A stretch of DNA of 64,000 nucleotides. It comes from an uncultured Methylocystaceae bacterium (GTDB lineage Bacteria; Pseudomonadota; Alphaproteobacteria; Rhizobiales; Beijerinckiaceae). The stretch spans positions 1 through 64,000 of the forward strand of contig CAIQCB010000018.1 in NCBI GenBank assembly GCA_903870245.1. The letters are read 5' to 3'. The translations under genes and the position numbers were made by a program. The notes below the pieces were generated by a model. It was not told the origin of the DNA and made no database searches. It was given only the letters and a program-made list of their open reading frames with translations. Below, in pieces: positions 40,914 to 48,574 of this stretch (position 1 is its first letter; every line of letters begins with the position of its first letter).

Positions 40914-41098
40914 GGCAGTTTCACGCCGCCGGTAACATTAAAGTCTTTGGCGCCGACGAGACCGACGCCAACAAGGGCGTCGACGAGATCGTCCCAGTTA
41001 ACGGTTCGCGTCTGCCAGACGGTGTACAGAACCAGCACCAGCTTCGCGACGCCGGCGGTGGTGGTGATGGGGTTCGCGAGAATAGCGGAAAAACTCAT
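40910..41098 (-). CDS. Small phage membrane protein, holin candidate
   Basis: A 62-aa protein from the ATG at 41098 (AAGGGA site 7 bases upstream). It has one hydrophobic helix at about 13-27 (TAGVAKLVLVLYTVW) and an amphipathic C-terminal half (WDDLVDALVGVGLVGAKDFN). Placed directly after the endolysin gene, it may be a holin. Only one clear helix is seen, so it would be of the single-pass kind. Confidence 0.55.
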   Translation of the reverse strand: MSFSAILANPITTTAGVAKLVLVLYTVWQTRTVNWDDLVDALVGVGLVGAKDFNVTGGVKLP

Positions 41099-41203
41099 CT
41101 GTATTTCCCTTGACATTGACCGGGGCTCTGGGCGGCCGCCCACGGATGGCCGTTCGCGCGGGCTGACAGCCAGCGCGGATTTGCAAAGTCGAGTTGAGTA
41201 GGA

Positions 41204-41737
41204 TCAATTTTGGGTGAGGGCGCGTTTGGCGCGGGCGAGAAAGAGTTTACGATCAGAAAGTCCGTTCAGCCCGCCATTGATCCGGCGCGTAATCGTGAGG
41301 ATGTTGTCAACGTCAGCGTAGTCGTTCAAGCGGTGGTCGTCCCAATAGATTGCCGCAGTATCGGCGGCCCATGGGAACCGGCGAAGCAATTCAGGGTAGC
41401 GTTCGAAATCCTGCCCGAGCGCGCGAGACATGCGGCGCGCATTCGCCCGACCTGTCACCTGTATGAGCCCTCGGCCCTTGAACCGTTTACCATCGCCAGC
41501 CTGCGTGTTACCGAGGTTTTTTACGCGCCCCTCATATTCAGAGCCGCTGGCATATTCCTCCGTCGTGTGAAATCCATCACTTTCATGCGCGAGTTGCGCA
41601 AGGAAATGCGCAAGACGAAGATCCGTCGTCAACTTCGCGCGTTCGATCATTCGTGGCATGGCGTCGACCAAACCAGAAACAATCCAGCCGGCCGCTCTCG
41701 GCGCCACCGCTCGGATGACGCTCGTCCAATCTCTCAT
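41204..41737 (-). CDS. Endolysin, GH19 chitinase-like
   Basis: A 177-aa glycoside hydrolase family 19 lysozyme that cuts peptidoglycan at lysis. The catalytic Glu52 is in HFLAQLAHESDGF. Other family blocks are T-T-E-E-Y-A-S-G-S-E-Y-E-G-R, LGNTQAGDGKRFKGRGLIQV-T-G-R and AADTAAIYWDDHRLNDYAD. There is no signal peptide, so it needs a holin for release. It heads the lysis cassette. Confidence 0.92.
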   Translation of the reverse strand: MRDWTSVIRAVAPRAAGWIVSGLVDAMPRMIERAKLTTDLRLAHFLAQLAHESDGFHTTEEYASGSEYEGRVKNLGNTQAGDGKRFKGRGLIQVTGRANARRMSRALGQDFERYPELLRRFPWAADTAAIYWDDHRLNDYADVDNILTITRRINGGLNGLSDRKLFLARAKRALTQN

Positions 41738-41999
41738 GATTGTTCTCCGGTTAAAGTCGGCAAAAAAAGCCGATTATGAAAATCACCAGCAGAAGCGTCG
41801 GGAAGCACAGAACAAGATGGCTTCCCCATGTCGCGGGAAGAAGCGCGCGACGATGCGCGTCTCCCTAACGCCATGGCTTTTGGTTTTTAATTATGAACTC
41901 GTCCCTGATCGGCTCGCCGCCGAGATAGATCAGGCCAACGATACAGAGAGCGATTATCGCGATTGATATCTCATGAAGAGAAAGCGATACGCTCTCGCC
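41738..41999 (-). other. Gap between tail fibre and endolysin with short hydrophobic frames
   Basis: Two overlapping minus-strand frames are strongly hydrophobic: E-I-S-I-A-I-I-A-L-C-I-V-G-L-I-Y-L (about 41970-41870) and HLVLCFPTLLLVIFIIGFFC (about 41825-41757). Neither has an ATG, GTG or TTG in a useful place. They may be decayed holin genes. Confidence 0.35.
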
Positions 42000-44900
42000 T
42001 TACGTCGGCGTTTTCACAAGCATCCATCGCACTGGTCCCGTGATGCGAATCTCTAAGTTTGTCACCGCTGAGAAAGCAACAGAACTGTCACCCGTCCCGC
42101 TAGACCTTGAAAGCGACCCACTTGTTGCGCTCGGGACCGTGCCCAACGGCGCCGATGCGTGGATGGTGCCGTAGAAATTCGCGGCTGGAGAGTTTGTCAG
42201 CGATGTGCTGCGCACTGTGTAGCTGACGCCGCCCAATGTGTAGACGGCATTTATCGCAGGCGCGATGCTGATGCCGGATACGTTAAATGTGAAGCCGGCA
42301 TAAGCCGCAGAGAACGCAATGGTATTATCGCCAGTCCCGTTTAACCTCGTTAGCGATCCACTCGAAGGCGGGTCAGAGTGGCCAGATAGCTGGATCGTTC
42401 CCGAGCGCGCTCCTGATGCGCCAGACAAACTCACGTTCGTCACGGTGTAGCTCACCGGGAATGACACGGCGTCTGCGATAAAGGCGACAGAAGTATCGCC
42501 AATCCCGTTTTGTTTTGTCAGTGTGCCGGTGGAAGGCGGAGCCGATGGGCCAAAGACTTGAACTTTCCCGGTTGCCCCTGAAATGGATGTCGCGCCCACC
42601 GTGTAATTCACACCACCGACTTGATAGACCGCCCCAACTGTCGGGGCCGTGGTCAGCCCAGAGAGGTTTAGCTGGTAGCTATTGGTTCGATAAATCGCGC
42701 CGACGACAGGGTCAGTCGTAATGCCCGAAACCGCCAGAACATAGTTGAACGCCCCGGTCCCGGCGTCGATAGTAAAACCGACGTTGGATTTATTCGTTAC
42801 GCGCAGCGGCCTATCCAGTTCTATTGCGCCGCCGTATTCGAGGAACACGGAATAAAGCCCATCTACCTCGGTGAGTTGGTTGTAATACATCTCCTGCCAA
42901 GAACGACTGACGTTGTCGCCCGTGATATTGTTGATGTAGACCCCAGACCCGGAGAATGTTTCAGACAACGTGTAGTAGTATGTTTCAGGAGTGGCGCCCT
43001 GCGCTGTGCCGGTGCTGTTCAGTGTCGCATAAAAACCATCACCAGAAACCGCGATTCCGGCGATCATAGTGCCAAGTGATGAAGTAAGAATATTCCCTGC
43101 TATCGACCCGAAAAACCTTGTTGGACCAGTTGATTGCACGGTTGGGAACCGGACATTCTTGGCGCGCTCGGCCGCAAAAGTTACTGACCCGGTGAAATTG
43201 TAAGGGATTTGGTGTCCACTGGAGAGGCCGTTAATGCCTCTCAATTTCATCAATCGAGTTGAACTTCCACTGCCAAAAATAGTCCCAAGATCACCAGAAC
43301 TTAGCGTTGTGCCGATCGCTTTGTGCTGAACATTCAAATGCTGATATACAGCAGTATTGTTAATAGCCGGATTGGAAGATATTAATCTGCCGATAATGCC
43401 TCTGTTTAACTGGCTGAACCGATAGACAAATGGATCACCATATTCAAGAGTGATTGGCGATGCCGCTGACGCTGTTACTGGCGTCGCATGAGAATTTGAA
43501 AGTTTGTAATTTCCGGGGCCAAAAGCTATGCCGGAAATCTGCCACAGGATACGCGTTTCTGCGATAACGCCCGTCCCGCTTGCCAACATATTGGATTGGA
43601 CGTTTGAGCCAGCACCTACTGTGAGAATGTCGCCCGAGATGCTTGCGTTTGTCAGAACAACAGGGGCCCCCGTCGTCGCGCCCCACTCAAAGCCGTGATT
43701 ATTCCACAGCGACATCGGCCCGATAGGAGTGCCGATCTGAGAGGAATCTTGATCATTTACCGGAATGTTGTTTGGGTTTTTGATCCAGTTAACGCAACTG
43801 GTTATATTGTGATTGAACCCTGTCGTAAGCGGGACTTGAACAGCGTTAGCAGTTCCTTCGATGCTAATGGCGGCGTGAAGCTTCTCAAGGCGATTAAAAG
43901 CAAAAACGCACCCTGATGACATATATCGAGTTGCGCCGATATTGTGGTCGCAATTGAGGACAAAAGCCACCATCAGCTCATCAACGACGAATGGCGTGCC
44001 GGAGGAAGCGGTTATGGCGCCAGTATGTGTTTTTGAGATTTGATAAGTGCCAGCGCCGCCCAAAGCCCCGCCAGCGGCAGTGCTTGTCAACTGGCTTAGA
44101 ATTGTCGTCTCCGCGATAACTCCAGTTCCGCTAATACCCTGCCCGCCTGCAAGAGGAATGCTTGGCGTCCCGACAACGGTCAGCACGTCATTAGTGATGA
44201 TAGCATTCGTTAAATTAAATGTTGCGCCGCCCTCGAAGGCGTTGTGCGTCACCATTACCGCGTTGGGAACGTATGTTTGGCCCGGCGCATTGCTCGCAAG
44301 GATATGCTTTCGCGCAGCACCTAATTTGCATCGAGTAACCCTAATCCCATTTTGAATATTATACAGGCCAATATTAACTGGCGCAGCGCCGTCTTGTGAT
44401 CCGAAGTTACCGAATAAGCAGCTATCAATATCAGAGAGAGTGCATTCTCCCTCGAACAAAATATTATGGAATGTCGAAGGAACTTTTGCGCTTGCGTAGA
44501 AGGTATTCATAAATAGTTCTAAATTGCGCGTATCGACGGCCCATATTCCAGCCTTGGCTGCGGTATTATTTTGATTATGGAATGTGAAGCCCTCAATCAT
44601 CAACTGAGTGTAAGATGACTGATAGGTTGTCTTAAATCCTGCGATATTCCCATCAACATGAACTTCACAGCCGAAACCGGAAATCTTTAACAGTCGGGTT
44701 CCAACAAATTCATACTGAACGCCGCCAGACGTCGGATAGGCGCCACCTGTAGTTCGGTTGATCGAAACTTGAGAACCAAACCGCATTTTGCCGGGGGGAA
44801 ATATAAGGTGCCCACCGATAGGTGACATGAAGTCGACGGCCTTTTGCGCGGCTGCATGGTCGTAGTCTGTAAAGTTTGCCTTCACCCCCCACCAGCCAGC

Positions 44901-46364
44901 AGATACCGGCATAGAGAAATCAACTTGCCGAATCCACGCCGTCGATCCGTCGCCAGCAGAGCCGTTAGCGTTATTTGGGACAATATAAAGCCCGCCGTCG
45001 TCGACAAACTTGGCCGTCATTGCTATCGAAACGGTATCAACTTGCCCCGCAGTCGTTTTTACTGCGTAGGTTCCATCACCGCCTGGAACGCCAGAAATCT
45101 GCTTTAGAACCGTAATGTTCGAGCCATAGGAAAGCAGCATTCCAATGTAAATCGCTCCGGCGCTCAACCCGGTAACGGTCAGCAATCGAATAGTATTGGT
45201 TCCGCTTGATGTATTATAAGAGAGTGATCCATTAAACTGGGCCGCAACGGCGCCGATAAATGAGCCCGAACCAAAATCGTTCACTCGATTTAAACCAAGT
45301 AGCTCGACGCTTTTTCCTGCAATAACAGCGATTGACCTCAAGGCAGACGCCGTCAGCGAAGCAATTTTTGCTCCCGCAATCGTTGTCGTAGCGGCCTGAG
45401 CGGCTGCAGCTTCGGCCGCTTCCCTAGCCGTAACCGCTCCCAGACGAGCGCTCTCGGAGCTTGTGGCGCTGAAGGCGGCAGCGGCAGCGCTGACGCCCGG
45501 CAGGATTTCGTCACCCCACGCGCTACCAGAACGTACACGAAACTTGTTTGTGACCACATTATAATAGCGCAGACCATCTACGAGCTGGTTGCCGCCTGCG
45601 GTCCAAACATTATTGGCGGCGGCGTCGCTGTTCAGCTCCCCAAGATGAATCGCGTATAAATCTGCGCGGATCGTATCGATATAGTTTTTATTCTGCGTGA
45701 TCTGCTCGCTCAATATCAGCGAAGTATTTCTATATTGCTCTGCCGCAGCAGCATGCATACCGGCCAGCGCAGCAGAGAGACCAGCGTTGGTCTGGCTCTG
45801 CTGCGCTGTCGCGTCATAATCTTCCCATACAGTATTCTTCCACTGCCGCGTCTTATCTATAGTCGTGTTAAAGTATTGCAGGCCGTCCGCCAGAGGAATA
45901 CCATTTTCCAAGCGATAAGCATTCGCCGCATCGTCCGCAACAAAAGCTCCGAGCCACGTTCTTTGAAAGGATCCGACAAGGGATTGTGCGAGCTGGCGAT
46001 CGAGCTGCGTCGATGCCCGGTCAGCCGCGACAGCTTCCTTGCAGGCCAAAACGACGACTTTATCGTTATTCACAGCCGTTGCGGCGAGGGCCACGTCGTC
46101 AGCTTTGGATAAAACCGTTCCGATTGCGCCGGAAACTTGAAGCGCCATAGCAGTAGCCGCGTCAGCCTGCGTTTTTGCAAATTCAGCATAACCTGCGGCA
46201 TTGTTAACACCAGAGAGAACTTCACCAGCTTTTTGAACCGATAGATCACGCGCGCTTTTGCTTTCCTCCGCAGCTTTAACCGCGATTGCGGCGGAAACGA
46301 CACCGTCGTCTTTTGGGAGGGGAGATTCCTGAGACGGGTCAAGGGGGAAAATAAGATCAACCAC
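42000..46364 (-). CDS. Large tail fibre / tailspike with pectate-lyase-like region
   Basis: A 1454-aa protein starting at GTG, 8 bases inside the preceding gene. The N-terminal 350 residues are Ala-rich and coiled (phage attachment part), with the twice-used block L-A-D-G-L-Q-Y-F-N / LVDGLRYYNVVTNKFRVRSG. At about 490 a pectate-lyase-3-like start appears (WWGVKANFTDYDHAAAQKAV, GGHLIFPPGKMRFGS), followed by a beta-helix with N-x-F-x-G turns. This is the usual design of spikes that bind or cut capsule sugars. The last 270 residues hold three copies of a unit ending S-G-S-L-T-R-L-N-G-T-G-D-N-T-I-A-F-S-A. Confidence 0.85.
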   Translation of the reverse strand: MVDLIFPLDPSQESPLPKDDGVVSAAIAVKAAEESKSARDLSVQKAGEVLSGVNNAAGYAEFAKTQADAATAMALQVSGAIGTVLSKADDVALAATAVNNDKVVVLACKEAVAADRASTQLDRQLAQSLVGSFQRTWLGAFVADDAANAYRLENGIPLADGLQYFNTTIDKTRQWKNTVWEDYDATAQQSQTNAGLSAALAGMHAAAAEQYRNTSLILSEQITQNKNYIDTIRADLYAIHLGELNSDAAANNVWTAGGNQLVDGLRYYNVVTNKFRVRSGSAWGDEILPGVSAAAAAFSATSSESARLGAVTAREAAEAAAAQAATTTIAGAKIASLTASALRSIAVIAGKSVELLGLNRVNDFGSGSFIGAVAAQFNGSLSYNTSSGTNTIRLLTVTGLSAGAIYIGMLLSYGSNITVLKQISGVPGGDGTYAVKTTAGQVDTVSIAMTAKFVDDGGLYIVPNNANGSAGDGSTAWIRQVDFSMPVSAGWWGVKANFTDYDHAAAQKAVDFMSPIGGHLIFPPGKMRFGSQVSINRTTGGAYPTSGGVQYEFVGTRLLKISGFGCEVHVDGNIAGFKTTYQSSYTQLMIEGFTFHNQNNTAAKAGIWAVDTRNLELFMNTFYASAKVPSTFHNILFEGECTLSDIDSCLFGNFGSQDGAAPVNIGLYNIQNGIRVTRCKLGAARKHILASNAPGQTYVPNAVMVTHNAFEGGATFNLTNAIITNDVLTVVGTPSIPLAGGQGISGTGVIAETTILSQLTSTAAGGALGGAGTYQISKTHTGAITASSGTPFVVDELMVAFVLNCDHNIGATRYMSSGCVFAFNRLEKLHAAISIEGTANAVQVPLTTGFNHNITSCVNWIKNPNNIPVNDQDSSQIGTPIGPMSLWNNHGFEWGATTGAPVVLTNASISGDILTVGAGSNVQSNMLASGTGVIAETRILWQISGIAFGPGNYKLSNSHATPVTASAASPITLEYGDPFVYRFSQLNRGIIGRLISSNPAINNTAVYQHLNVQHKAIGTTLSSGDLGTIFGSGSSTRLMKLRGINGLSSGHQIPYNFTGSVTFAAERAKNVRFPTVQSTGPTRFFGSIAGNILTSSLGTMIAGIAVSGDGFYATLNSTGTAQGATPETYYYTLSETFSGSGVYINNITGDNVSRSWQEMYYNQLTEVDGLYSVFLEYGGAIELDRPLRVTNKSNVGFTIDAGTGAFNYVLAVSGITTDPVVGAIYRTNSYQLNLSGLTTAPTVGAVYQVGGVNYTVGATSISGATGKVQVFGPSAPPSTGTLTKQNGIGDTSVAFIADAVSFPVSYTVTNVSLSGASGARSGTIQLSGHSDPPSSGSLTRLNGTGDNTIAFSAAYAGFTFNVSGISIAPAINAVYTLGGVSYTVRSTSLTNSPAANFYGTIHASAPLGTVPSATSGSLSRSSGTGDSSVAFSAVTNLEIRITGPVRWMLVKTPT

Positions 46365-46755
46365 GGGTCACGCCTTTTTTGATCAGGAAAAAGCCGGATG
46401 CGATGACATCAACGCGTGGCGCCTCCGACCCACGCGGACGCGTCAGTCTTATGTCAAAGAGATAATGTTGCCCACGCGCCAAAGGCTCAATTGCCTGCTT
46501 GGGCGCAAGGACGCCGAGTTGGAGCACATTCCTGGTCGCGTCATAGAGCGTATCAATCGACATTACGCCTTTACGTGGTGAATTCACCGACGCGAATGAG
46601 AGAACCGCAGGCGCATCAGGATTAGCTCGAACATCCATCTCGAAATACGACCCCTCGGGAAGTGGCCATTGACTTGCCAGCCACTTGAAGGGGAATGCCG
46701 TCTCCAGATTTTCGTTGTTGATTACTTCTCGCGCAAAATTTACGGGTTTTGTCAT
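46357..46755 (-). CDS. Phage fibre-region protein of unknown function
   Basis: A 132-aa protein from the ATG at 46755, directly after the stop of the gene before it. It reads M-T-K-P-V-N-F-A-R-E-V-I-N, then FPFKWLASQWPLPEGSYFEM and RGQHYLFDIRLTRP, mostly beta strands. It overlaps the large fibre gene by 8 bases and may be a small fibre-linked structural protein. No family is recognised. Confidence 0.65.
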   Translation of the reverse strand: MTKPVNFAREVINNENLETAFPFKWLASQWPLPEGSYFEMDVRANPDAPAVLSFASVNSPRKGVMSIDTLYDATRNVLQLGVLAPKQAIEPLARGQHYLFDIRLTRPRGSEAPRVDVIASGFFLIKKGVTRG

Positions 46756-46759
46756 TGCC

Positions 46760-47254
46760 TCACCCGATGACACGCGGCGCAACAGGCGGCTCACCTGCAA
46801 TGACATTCGCTTTACGTTCTGTGGTCAAAGGCGATCCGAGGGTGATACACAGGTCCAGAAACCCGGCGACGCCCGACGAGTTGAGATCAACGCCGTTCTC
46901 TGCTGTCGCAAGGGCGATCATGTCTCGTATTGCCGCCGGGCGCGCGTTATCAAACGCCCAATGCAGCTCGTCCTCTGTGAATAGAGCACGCCATTCAGCG
47001 TAAGTGACCCACCTTTTTTGAGGCGTAATTTTTGAGGGGTTTACGATGATCACCGCATCAGGGTTCGAAAAGTCGAATTCCCAGGCATCACGCGTGCTGC
47101 GATCTTCCGGGATCAGCGATGCGTCAATAATGCGATAGGTTTTGCCAGTAGGGACATCTTTCTCAGCGATCTCTTGGACTGTCAGATCGTCTACAACGGG
47201 ATAGATAATGGCGATCCCGCCGGGGTTATTGGGGAAGATGATGCACTTGGCCAT
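46760..47254 (-). CDS. Phage protein next to tail fibres (possible fibre assembly or adaptor)
   Basis: A 164-aa soluble protein: MAKCIIFPNNPGGIAIIYPV, then DVPTGKTYRIIDASLIPEDR and WEFDFSNPDAVIIVNPSKI. The first 70 residues resemble small N-terminal domains found with phage fibre genes. A helical tail follows. It lies between two fibre genes on the same strand with gaps under 10 bases, so it is in the tail operon. Confidence 0.65.
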   Translation of the reverse strand: MAKCIIFPNNPGGIAIIYPVVDDLTVQEIAEKDVPTGKTYRIIDASLIPEDRSTRDAWEFDFSNPDAVIIVNPSKITPQKRWVTYAEWRALFTEDELHWAFDNARPAAIRDMIALATAENGVDLNSSGVAGFLDLCITLGSPLTTERKANVIAGEPPVAPRVIG

Positions 47255-47263
47255 GAATTTTCC

Positions 47264-48340
47264 TCAGCAGAATATGGCGACCGTAACGATTTCGCAGTCC
47301 AGCGAATATTCAGCCCCACAATGAATTCTGACGGAACTCGGTGTCGGGTTATTAGGCGATCTTCTAATTCCAAAATTAGGAACAACTGAATTGATGTTTG
47401 TGCTGTCAAATTTTCCTGAGCCTGATACGGCATAATTTGCGTCAGGCATTGCAACTATGAAATTGACCGTGTAGTCGCCGACGCCATTGTCCGTGATGGA
47501 CGACACGTTGCCGCCGCCGTTTATGGCTACCGCGCCGATCCCGTTGAACCTTACCCACGCGCGGCAGATATATGCCGGACGGCCGTCCAGAAGATGCCCG
47601 TTTACGTCCGTGGCCCATCTGGTTCTCAAAACGCCTGAGCTGTTTCTTCCATCAAAAAACGAATTATTGCTGGCGTCAAAAAATACGCCGCTCTCGTTAG
47701 AAATGCCGACATTTTTAGTAACGACGCCCCATCCAGCCACGCCGGCGGGTTTCTGCGTAACCAGTTGCCCGTTAGCGTCGATAAGCGGGACCGTGTTCGC
47801 AAGGTTCCCTGTATTCTTCGTCGCTGCGGTTCCAAGACCCTCAATCGCCGAAACATTATGACCATGAGACGCATTTGCTTTTCCGCTTAAAGAAGTCTCC
47901 AAGCCGGCGATATTCGAAATATCATGGCCGTGATTAACGTTTGCCTTGTTGTCGAGTAGAGCGCCCAGGCCTGTAATAGCCCATGGCGCATGAATATGAT
48001 TAAGGTCTGCCTTCTCGCTTATGAGCGCCAGCAGCTTTTTAAGCGTGTCTCCTGAGGAAGAGACCCCATCGCGAACCAGGGCCAGCACCATATCGCGGAT
48101 GACGTTTGTGTTGCCGTTGAACTGCGACAGGATCGCCACGAGTTCTTCAACTCGTGGCGCAATCTGCTGATCATATGACGAGACGATGTGATCGCGCGCC
48201 TCGTTAGCGGTCTCGCCAAACGCCGTTGCTGCGGTTTCGAGCACATGCAGTCGCAGATCGATATCCTGACGAAACTCATTTTCACTGGTCAGAATTTGAG
48301 TATTCGCCGCGATCTTGTAGTAAGGCTCGAACTTCCGCAT
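47264..48340 (-). CDS. Tail fibre protein
   Basis: A 358-aa protein from the ATG at 48340. The N-terminal 130 residues are a long helical coil. Next come repeats with the phage-fibre pattern H-x-H (KADLNHIHAPWAI, KANVNHGHDISNI, KANASHGHNVSAI). The C-terminal part is beta-rich (AYICRAWVRFNGIGAVAING-G-G-N-V-S-S-I-T-D-N-G-V-G-D-Y), resembling the knob domain of many fibres. It should be one of the host-recognition proteins. Confidence 0.85.
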   Translation of the reverse strand: MRKFEPYYKIAANTQILTSENEFRQDIDLRLHVLETAATAFGETANEARDHIVSSYDQQIAPRVEELVAILSQFNGNTNVIRDMVLALVRDGVSSSGDTLKKLLALISEKADLNHIHAPWAITGLGALLDNKANVNHGHDISNIAGLETSLSGKANASHGHNVSAIEGLGTAATKNTGNLANTVPLIDANGQLVTQKPAGVAGWGVVTKNVGISNESGVFFDASNNSFFDGRNSSGVLRTRWATDVNGHLLDGRPAYICRAWVRFNGIGAVAINGGGNVSSITDNGVGDYTVNFIVAMPDANYAVSGSGKFDSTNINSVVPNFGIRRSPNNPTPSSVRIHCGAEYSLDCEIVTVAIFC

Positions 48341-48345
48341 GGCGT

Positions 48346-48558
48346 TTAGTCTTTCTTCTTGAAGTCTCTGATCTTCGCCTTGCAATTAGGGTCTGCAAGC
48401 ATGCGCGAGAGCATGTCTCCAGAGATTTCGATCTCATAGAGCGGCGCGAATTCTGCGCCCTCAAAATTTATGCGGGACGTTACCCGCATCTCATATATTC
48501 CTGATGTATCGACTTTAGGTATGTCTAATTTTATCGTCGAAGCTTTTCTGACTGTCAT
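48346..48558 (-). CDS. Small phage protein in the fibre region
   Basis: A 70-aa basic protein, MTVRKASTIKLDIPKVDTSG then IYEMRVTSRINFEGAEFAPL and a Lys-rich tail. I use the ATG at 48558, which lies between the two larger genes; a longer frame to 48702 would overlap the gene at 48575 by more than 120 bases. The ribosome site is weak. No function is known. Confidence 0.6.
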   Translation of the reverse strand: MTVRKASTIKLDIPKVDTSGIYEMRVTSRINFEGAEFAPLYEIEISGDMLSRMLADPNCKAKIRDFKKKD

Positions 48559-48574
48559 TTTAATTTTTCCGAAT

